Below are positions 51,335-64,000 of a stretch of DNA of 64,000 nt, piece by piece. The notes beneath the pieces were generated by a model. That model saw nothing but the letters and a program-made list of their open reading frames with translations, ran no database searches and was not told the DNA's origin. The stretch is from the NCBI RefSeq assembly GCF_949628215.1, contig NC_134284.1, positions 124,001-188,000 on the forward strand, given 5' to 3'. Position 1 is the first letter of the stretch. Each line of letters starts with the position of its first letter. The translations under genes and the position numbers were made by a program. Source of the DNA: Phalacrocorax aristotelis (taxonomy: Eukaryota > Chordata > Aves > Suliformes > Phalacrocoracidae).

Positions 51335-54144
51335 CTGCAAACACACAAAGGCCAAACACAGAGAAAAGAAATTTATGCCCTGGGGATATTTATGAGTATG
51401 GAACACTGAGTGCTTGCAGCTTGAAAATGCAGCGTTCCCTCTTGCTCTGTATGTACCTGTCTGGGAGGATCTAAAGGCTGAGGCGACACTAATGGGATGT
51501 TCTGTAATTTCCTGCCTACCAAAAAACTTTAATGAAACTAAGCAACCATATTGCTTTGTACTCCTCCTAAGGTTTCCTCTCAACGTTCTTAAAAACCATC
51601 GACAAACTGATCTTTGCCATCCTCTAGCTGAGTCAGGAAAATACCGTTATCTCTGCTTCACACATAAGGAAGCAAAGGCACAGATAGGTTAAGTGGGTGC
51701 CCAGGGTTGCACACTGTGTAGCAGCAGTCAGTTCTCCTCCTGCAGTTCATTGCCCCATCCCTACTCGCCCAGCGCATCACCCTCTCCTTCAGCTCCTTGG
51801 GCATTGCTGCCAGCTCCCTATTGCCACCTTAGGATGTCCCAGCCAAGCCCAGACATCAATCCCCAAACTTAGCCACAAACCTTTCTGCTGTTAAGAATAG
51901 CTCCCCTCACCACCAGTTGCTTCTCTCTACTGAGAAGGACACAAGCCCACCAGAGACTCTGCTCTGGTCCTTACACTGTGACCAGAGGTACCTATGTTGT
52001 GCTACGCTCTAACCTTAAACAGAGCCTCTGCCTTAGGCAGCGCTTAGTCATGCTTACAGGAAACTACACAGAAACACAGTCCTCATAGTTAAGCCTAGGG
52101 GTTAGCTCTCAGCTCTGCCACCTGGCTGCGATGTAAGCTGGGGCAGATTCACTGTAGCACTTCATGATTAAGTCTTCCCCATATCAGGTGAAGAGGGTGC
52201 TACCAGTTTCCTTTGTACTGGGCACCTGAAGAGGTTACTCCTGCTGGGTGGATTCCTACTGCTAGAAGGAACCCAGATCTCTCCTACCTCCTGCTCACCA
52301 CAGGTGTCCTGTTACATTACTAAAGTTCTGCTGGCCTTCCCTTCCCACTCCCACCCTCTTCCTCCTTGTCTGGACCCAGCGCAGCTGCACTGTAATTACA
52401 CAGACACTCTCCCACCTTCTCTCTTCTGCCCCTCCCAGTGTGGCCAACCCCATGGTGTGATAGGCTTCTGCAAATTCCCACCCTGAGTGAGAAACCCAAA
52501 TCCCAGTGGGGGCGGGGCAGACAGGAGCAGAGCAGGTAGAAGAATAACTCTGGGAGATTCAGGCAGTTTCCCAAAGCAGTGTTTGCCTCCTCCAGAGAGC
52601 CTTGGCTGCTGCCAGGAGCAGTGCCTGACTTCAAAACTTACCTACAGGATGGACACAGATCATTGAAGATAAGGCTAATGAGGTAGAAGGCTCAGCAGTT
52701 ACGTAGAAATAAATGGACAATTGCTGTCAAAAGAAAGTAACCAACTGTGACAATTGACCAGTTCTGAATGTTCTTGTCATGGGCTAAAGAACCCAGTGGA
52801 ATGTATATTTTATATTCCAAATACCTCCTGTTTGCCATAGAATGTGTTTTTCTCTATTCCTCCATCACCTTGTCTTTTAGCCCTCTTTAGTCTGCTCTGG
52901 TGGCTGCAGAATAATGTTTTGACAAAAACTTTCCTCTTTCTAACTTTCCTCCTGTCTCTTCAGGTCCTCCTCTCAGCACTACCTGTTATCTGTTTGGCAG
53001 GTGTGGAACCACTCCTCCCCCCGCCTCACTATGAGCCCATCCATCAGCTCACATGTGTGAATGGCACTTAGATGGCTAGAACAAAATGCCTTGATTCTTG
53101 AATTATGATCACTGTTACACGTGAAACCATATAGTGAGATCACCCCGATCAGCATGGATGCAGAAATGCAAAAGGCTCAAAATTCCTCTAGTGGCTTGAT
53201 GATTAGGAGTAGAAACCAGGAGCCCCTGCTCAAGGCATCACCAACCTGAAAGCACACAAAGGTGCCGCTAGCTTGTTTAGAGTAGACGACTGTCCAGGCA
53301 AATCCCTGGGCCTGGACATGTGACCAGCAGCTCCCAGGCCAGAAGGGCTGTTATGTCTATCTTGGAGAATGCTCCAACTTAGGAGACATCTGGTTTAAAG
53401 AGGCTGCTCTCCCTTCGCTCTTGCTATACACAATGTAGGAGAGACAGCTGGACCTCCTGAGGCAGTCAGGAGGGTACTGCCATCCAGAGGCTGTTTTCCG
53501 AGTAGGGGATTGGACTAGATAATCTCCAGAAGTCTCTTCCAACCTTTTGTGTTCATCTGGAGCAGCTGCTCTCTCTCCATTGCCCCCAGAGAGAGCAATG
53601 ATAAATTAGCCATTGCCATTAGACACCTCAAACAAGCCCATGTAAATGCTTCCATTTTCAGCATGAACAGTGTAGGCAAATGCAGACTGAGTAAGACCAA
53701 AAAATAAATAAAACCAACTAGAGGAAGAAAACTCCTGCATGAAAAGCTGTGATCAGCTTCAGAAATACCAGTCCTGTGTGATTCAGGGAGACAAGAATAC
53801 TGGCTGTTTGCCTGGTGAGTAGTGGAAATAGGCACACCCAAACTACCTGGAGGGGCAGCAAACATTTGTACAGTCCAGCCATGCAGAGATGCAGGACTGC
53901 AGGATGTTGGCCAAGGCACAATCTTCCTTTCACACTCCACACAAATGTCCAGATCCTACCTTAACGTTTTCACATTTTGACTCTCTCTAAAATGTGAATT
54001 TCAGCTGCTCCCTACTCAAAAGCTTCATCCAGTAAAAGTGACCAGTAAAAACCTGTAGCTGCTTGGCTTGACCATAGTGACAATTCCAAAAAAGCAAAAG
54101 GGCGATTTTAGGGTTTATGGCTTTTGGAAGTAAGAGTTTCCTAC
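51335..54144 (-). other. Intron, PLEKHD1-like gene, holding a CR1 fragment
   Basis: About 2.8 kb. The only recognised content is a short CR1 3' remnant near 53,500-53,550. Confidence 0.6.
53500..53550 (+). mobile_element. CR1 3' remnant
   Basis: GGGGATTGGACTAGATAATC TCCAGAAGTCTCTTCCAACC is the familiar CR1 tail with three changes. It lacks the terminal ATTCTRTG repeats, so it is old and eroded. Confidence 0.75.
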
Positions 54145-56554
<2,410 letters not shown>

Positions 56555-56615
56555 ACTCTTCCAGACTCATGTAGCATCTCCAGCCACTGAGCCTGCTCAA
56601 ACTCTGATTCAGCTG
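56555..56615 (-). CDS. PLEKHD1: PLEKHD1-like exon: PH domain C-terminal helix
   Basis: The exon has 61 bp. Two bases complete a codon, then AESEFEQAQWLEMLHESGR, then two bases into the next codon. The Trp inside the helix is the conserved PH-domain Trp. The acceptor has a strong pyrimidine tract ending TTCTAG; the donor is AGT|GTAAGC. The incoming phase needs one base from the previous exon, but the exon at 57,147-57,236 supplies none. From memory, PLEKHD1 has about five more residues (G-N-I-L-L) at this junction. A 16-base micro-exon would solve both problems; I searched the intron and did not find one. Confidence 0.8.
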
Positions 56616-58275
<1,660 letters not shown>

Positions 58276-59850
58276 TTAAGATAGAGAAAGGAAATAAATT
58301 CTGCTAGAACAGAGGTCGTGGTTCACAGCACAATACAATCTCCACCTAACTAAAGCTGCTCTCTGAGCAGAAGAGTTTACTACTCCCATCCAAGCCTAAG
58401 GTGAGGTGCCTCACTCCTGTTAATAGCTAAGTACTAGTGCTCAACATCAAGGGCTGAGTTCAAGTGCTCTGTGCACACACCAGAGTTGAAGACAAACTGT
58501 AGGATCATTTATTCACAGGGGAATGGGACAGCAGTCTGAGTTAAAGACAGGAGCACAGCCAAAGCCTTTTGGCATCTTGACCCGTACAGGCTCACGCGTT
58601 GGATTCAATCTATTGGAAGTGAGCTGCTCCTTTTTTTAATTATTTTTTTTAAGGGTGTCACATGGGCTAAGAGAAACTAAAAGATTATTTTTGCAATTTA
58701 CTCCCTGCCACCCTCTTTCCTGCCATCTTGGCATAAACCAGAAGGGAAGTGTTCCCACCACAACAGTGAGTCATATGGCAGGGAGTCACAGACTAGCATC
58801 ACCAGGCAAGTCTCAAGGCAAAAGACTGGCCACAAGAGCACTCAGGAGCAGAAATAAATTTTAGAGATAACTTTAAGCAGAGCTCCTGGCAAAGTCTCCT
58901 CTCATTGACCTTTGTAAATACAAAGGAAATTGAATTTTTTTCTTCTCATATGCATCACATTAAAGTGTGCCTTGTTCTGCTCAGTTAGCCTTAGGTACGC
59001 TCTGATGAACACCATACAGTATCCACAAAGTATCACATCTTCTGTAAACCAAGCCTCTAACTTACTGGAGCATGTCCTCAAAATTGTGATAAAAGAAGTC
59101 CTATTTTTAGCTTATTTGGATATTGAAAATGCCCCTGGGAGAGTCCCTCTTTCCTTCAAAAATTAAGATTGCATTTACCCTGCAGGCAGTTGTACAGGGG
59201 AGAGATCTCTGACTTAGCTTAAATTCAGTCTAAATCTCTGCAGCACTCAAAAATGCTGAAGAACAGCTGTAAAGATGGGGACTAGTTTAATAGGAAGGTT
59301 TCAACAGAGTAAGTGACAAAGAAAATAAGTTGCACTGTTCTTTACATATTTTCTAATATGAGAAGAGAGGGATTTGGAAGGAGAGTGAAAGGCAATAAGC
59401 TCAAAATTAATAAAGAATGCCTTTTTACAATGCACAAAACACTGCTGTGTAAATCACCTTCATATAGTCCCGAGGACAAGACTGCATGAGGAATCTGGAA
59501 CGGACATTCACAGTATTTCTGTAAATACTGAGAACATCCCCAGGAAAGCCGCCTGCTTCTGGACAGAAAGCCTCCACTGAGAGGGATCCAAAAGACTTCT
59601 CCAGACGGTGCTTTCCAGTTGTGCAGCCCAGGGATTCCTGCACCTTCCTCTGAAGCCAGTGTTAGGGGTGGACTGTGGGATGAGAGGTCTGATCCACAAG
59701 AGCAATTCTAATAACTCCACATGCCTGTCCCCACCCTGGTCCTCTGCTGAAGCAGAAGGCCCATCAGATGGAGCCAAGTACAGATGAACACAGCAATTTG
59801 GTACCAGTTTAGTTCCTAAAGCTAAACAAAGAAGCTGAAGCTGGCAGAGA

Positions 59851-59894
59851 ATTATTATATATTATTATAATTTATTATTATTAATAATAATTAT
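59851..59894. repeat. ATT-type simple repeat
   Basis: Imperfect ATTATT runs with TTATTATTATTAATAATAAT at the centre, partly self-complementary. Confidence 0.8.
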
Positions 59895-60510
59895 CACTGT
59901 TATACTTGGAAGAAGAACTTTAGCACTTCCCCTAGCTCCTATCTCTTGATGTTCTGCTGTGGCTCTGGCAACATAGATAAAATTGCTACATGCTGTGGAA
60001 AGACAAGCCATGGGCTCACAGAGGGACTGAAAAAAACCACAGAACAAAGATAAACTTCTGAATGCCTGCAGCAAGCTTGAGTTCTGGACCTACTGTGCAC
60101 CTGTTCCAAAATGTTAAAAGTCACAGTCATCGAACATGTGTATATTTACATCCAGAAATCTTCAGAACATACAAACACCAGCATCAATTATTATGCCCCA
60201 AATTTTCTCTTTTTCCTTGCCTACTCATTTATACCTGTTCATATTGACATCAGAGGTGGGGAGAAGCAGCCAGCTTGCTTCCTCAGTAGGACACTGTCTT
60301 CTCATTTGATACTCTGGGAACACCATGGTTGACTGCCTAACCTCACCTCTTGTTCCTGACCGCAGCCTGGCAAAATCTCTAAGCAGAACAGCATGACTCA
60401 GTGCAAAAACCAGTCTTCTGTACTGAGCTCATTTAGTTGGCTGGGGACCAAAGAGGTGCTCATTCACAGTGCAGCCTGTCCAGCAAGTTGTACCTAAGTA
60501 GGAGCAATGA

Positions 60511-60590
60511 CTTAATTTAGTTAATTATTAAATAAATACAGTAATTAAAATTAAATAAATAATTTTAATTATAATCCCTATATTATAGAT
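60511..60590. repeat. AT-rich low-complexity tract
   Basis: TTAATTATTAAATAAATA and related words with almost no G or C over about 80 bp. Confidence 0.75.
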
Positions 60591-62008
60591 TATGCTCCAG
60601 TGGAAAACAAAACCAGAACAAAAACAAGAACAAAGCATAGCACAGATCTCAGATTTACGTGCCTCTGGCAGATTAATGAACTTTTAGATCCATGAGCTCA
60701 CAGATGTGGAAAGAATCTGTGGGGATTTAGAATTAAAATGTACAAGATAAGAGTTAAAAAATATAACAACAACAAAACCCCACAGCAAATAAAGAAGGAA
60801 AACCATTCAAAATCTGGGTAGTTGATAGACACAATGTATTTATGCTCAGATCATATTCCCTCATCTCTCCTTATCTGAAAGGTAACACCTAAGCAACCGA
60901 GATAACAACTTTAACTTTGACTTTCAGGACAAAGTCTCCATACAACAATACAAGGATAACTGATGCAGCACCATGGAAAGAGGGGTGAAGTGAAGGAGTA
61001 GAGGAGAAAAGGTTACAAGACTCAAAAGCAAGTTGAAGACTGAAGCATCAGCCAGGCAAGAGCAGAAAAGGAAAAGATGGCCAAGGGAGAATGGGGAGAG
61101 ACACCCAGTTAGGACCAGGGGTCTGGAGACACTGACCACATAGCTGAATTAGGCACAAATGCACCAGCAGAAGACAAGGGAGTGCTGGAGAGACAGGGGA
61201 AGATTTTTTAATTAAAAAAAAACAACACCAAACAAACAAAAAAGAAACAAAAAAAGAAGACATTTAAAAACAGCAGCATTCAAAAAGCCTGGACATGCAG
61301 CAAAGGTGAGAGAGGTGAGAAGAGCTGGTAGAACCATGCACATTCCACACGCAGTACAAGTAATACAAGAGCCATTTACACATGGTCAACTCCTTTAGGT
61401 CACCCATCCCCTGTCACTAGATTCGCAGTAAGAAACCACTGAAACCACAAGTGTAATTAAACTGGAATAGCAGAGGAACAGTAGCAATCTGAGTGACTTG
61501 GATGTAAAGCCAGAGAGGTGCCAGGATTAGACATGACAGCTCTATACTGGACAAGTAGAGATACCTGATCTCTGGGGATGAAGTGCTTTATTTGTGTCAC
61601 AGAGGGCTGAGATTAATTAGCTAATCTTTGTAAAAGTTTTTGAAGTGACAATGGCCCACGTTACATATTTACATTATAAAACTGCAGCAGTCTCACTGGT
61701 CCTTCCTTCCAACGGTGGTTTTCTGGGCACCAGTCCAGGAACACAGGCAGCAGTTACTAGGTCAGCCCAGTTCCCACTCCCTGGGGCAGCTCAAGAAAAC
61801 GATGGGCAAATGATCTTTGTCAGCATGTCAGGTCAGAAACTGCAGTACCTGTCCCTCACTCTTCCTCTCCTGACAGGTCCAGGCTTTCCTGCTTGCCTCC
61901 TGCCCTGGCGCCCAGCCAGGTCGGGAGTGGGAGGAGGTGGATGCTTCCTGGCAGCAAACAGCCAAGTGGGAAGTTTACAAGGACAAGAGGGAAGCATATG
62001 GTCTGCTT

Positions 62009-62236
62009 GACACACACACACAGACACACACAGACACAGACACACACAGACACACACACACACAGACACACACACACACAGACACACACACACACAGACA
62101 CACACACACACAGACACACACACACACAGACACACACACACACAGACACACACACACACAGACACACACACACACAGACACACACACACACAGACACACA
62201 CACACACAGACACACACACACACAGACACACACACA
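62009..62236 (+). repeat. Compound microsatellite with a 16-bp higher-order unit
   Basis: (AC)n is interrupted by G at fixed intervals. After an irregular start, G falls at 62,049, 62,065, 62,081, 62,097 and on every 16 bp to near 62,225, giving about 12 copies of a 16-mer CAGACACACACACACA. The even spacing shows that the 16-mer was amplified as a block rather than arising from independent AC-to-AG changes. Confidence 0.95.
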
Positions 62237-64000
62237 GCTGCGTGCTTTCTAGTTCATTTTAGAAAACAGTCCTAAACAATTATCCTTTCCATCTGTCCTG
62301 TGACCACATCCAGTGACAGTTGGTGGCTACTCTGCTGGAAAGCAAGGTTACATGAATACTTTGCAGTACCACAGCCAGGACTAGTCTAAGAGAAGATAAA
62401 AATTCTCTTAACTGTGCTATATTTCCCTCCTTCCAGCAGCAACCTGGCATCTCTGATGGATTTACTCAGAGATATAAGCATATTCTGTGTTTTGTTCTCT
62501 ATTCCCTTCAGTTCCTCATGTTCTACTTTGCTTCTCTGACTCTGGTTGACCACTGAGCAGACGCCCTCCTGGAACTGTCCCCCTTAGCCCCAAAGTCTCA
62601 TAGCTGAATAGTGACAGACAGTTTAGAGCCTGATGTTTCTATATGGGGCTGGGATTATTTGCAGTAGAGAAAGATGTGTCACTTCCTACGTGCAATGCTA
62701 CAGCACCCCATTCATGCCGCATCCAGGGCCGATATGTACTTTCTGTATTTCGTTCCAGACTCCATGCCAGGGTGATGCCATTACCAGTACAACTTTTGTA
62801 GTAGGGAAGATACTAAACTGCTTGTTGTTAATTGGAAGGAAGAATGGGGTGCAGTTTTGTGGGAAGAGAAGGACCATAAGTCAAGGGCAGAGAATATGAC
62901 TTTCCAAAGCCACTCCAGCAGTGACCCAAGCTTAAACTGGTCAAAAGCACCAGTAAATTCAGAAGGTGGTTGCATCTCTCTTGGAAGGATATTACTTCAC
63001 AAGGAAAGAGAATTCACATTAGTAATAGAACAACTTCTCTTGGAGAGATAAGAGCTAGGATGCTGCTAATGGCATTCCAAAATAAAGCGCTGAAAGGCAG
63101 CATGCTCAGACGTCAGGCCTGGAAGATAAGCACAGCCACATTGGTCCAGTACCAGAAGCACCCAGCCCACTCCCTGTCAGTACCTGAGCCAGCTCACAAA
63201 TGCATAGGCTGCATTGTGTGGGCAAGGGAAAGGACTGAAAGTGTTCCAGACCACTGCCTCATGTCAAATCTTGCTGCCCTCACAGGTGCCATCAGATGTC
63301 AGCCCTGACTAAAACAAGGCTCTGCTATCCCTCCCTGCTCCTTGCATAACCACTACCACTGCGAAATCCCCAAACCTGGGATTTCAATCACCAAAGCAAT
63401 GGACAACATGCCTGAACTTTTCTCCTTGATCCATTATCCAGTCAGCCTCCATCCTTCCCTTAAATACTTGCTTTTCTTCTCAGCAGCACTGTTGCTACAG
63501 CCAAATGGATGGGATCAAGCCACTAAGTATCACACATCTCTTAAGAGCCATGCATGCCCATCTGCATGGCTGATTACCTGATGTGATCAATCCTCCCATT
63601 ACATGCTGGTTTATCTCCTGTAACTTGGAAAGACTTTCCTCAGGACAGGGAGTAGTACTATTGTCCAGTGTAAAACTACTTCACAGCAAATGTACTACCT
63701 GTAAATTAAAAATAGATAAAAAGTAGTAATCCAAGATTTCAGGACAAAATCTACATTGCTCTGAGATCAGATCCTCAACTGTATCTAGCACTAGTCAATT
63801 TTTTCCTCTTAACTTAACTGGAGTGGGAAATCTCTTTTTTATAAAAAGATACACTTGACAGCTGTGTCCTGCTGGGCATGAGGGGCACATGGTGGGAATG
63901 GATGAATTGTTCCTTATCGCCCCATAATGACTGACTTATAACAACATGCAAGATTTTTTACTTTAAAGCAAATCTCTCCTGTGATAAAGAAAATCTTATT

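Noticed and set aside
59565..59610. Possible first PH exon on the - strand (Val-Trp-Arg...Pro-Ser-Gln-Trp-Arg)
   Set aside because: It loosely resembles the recalled upstream PLEKHD1 segment, but matching needs frame changes and there is no proper donor. It is likely chance.
61833..62275. Open frames over the CA/GA microsatellite
   Set aside because: They are alternating Thr-His or Val-Cys translations of a simple repeat in all frames.

Overview
This window is vertebrate nuclear DNA, almost certainly from a bird. The evidence is the 3' end of a CR1 retrotransposon, several LTRs of a type common in bird genomes, an ERVL-type retroviral pol, and spliced exons with GT/AG borders. No prokaryotic gene organisation is present. 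The species cannot be named from sequence alone.

Layout. (1) Positions 1 to about 35,655 are one head-to-tail satellite (macrosatellite) array with a unit of about 1,955 bp. It holds about 18.2 copies that differ by only a few changes each. Each unit joins two parts. One is a purine-rich block of about 1.6 kb, itself largely made of degenerate sub-repeats of about 80 bp. The other is a segment of about 325 bp that I recognise as the core-promoter, R and U5 end of an avian endogenous retrovirus LTR. The array ends at about 35,655 in a truncated, diverged unit. (2) 35,656-37,966 is T-rich DNA with no recognised gene. (3) 37,967-40,054 is a pile-up of LTR pieces on both strands, a 188-bp tandem repeat, and a CR1 3' end inserted into that repeat. 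(4) 40,055-45,229 has nothing recognised. (5) 45,230-48,949 is a 5'-truncated, broken ERVL-type provirus on the + strand: reverse transcriptase, RNase H, integrase, polypurine tract and 3' LTR. (6) 49,244-58,273 holds six exons on the - strand that encode part of a PH domain followed by coiled coil. I recognise them as PLEKHD1. The exons are spliced-type, so this is not a processed copy, but one carries an in-frame stop and two neighbouring exons have incompatible phases. (7) 58,274-64,000 holds upstream or intronic non-coding DNA, AT-rich tracts and a CA/GA microsatellite.

How the parts relate. The satellite unit shares its LTR module with the LTR at 38,518-38,990 in the same window, so the array probably arose by amplifying an LTR with adjacent purine-rich DNA. 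The remaining downstream exons of the PLEKHD1-like gene are not visible between 49,244 and the array. Either they lie beyond the array, which would place a satellite of more than 35 kb inside or next to the gene, or they are lost. Homology statements rest on recognition from memory; no search could be run.
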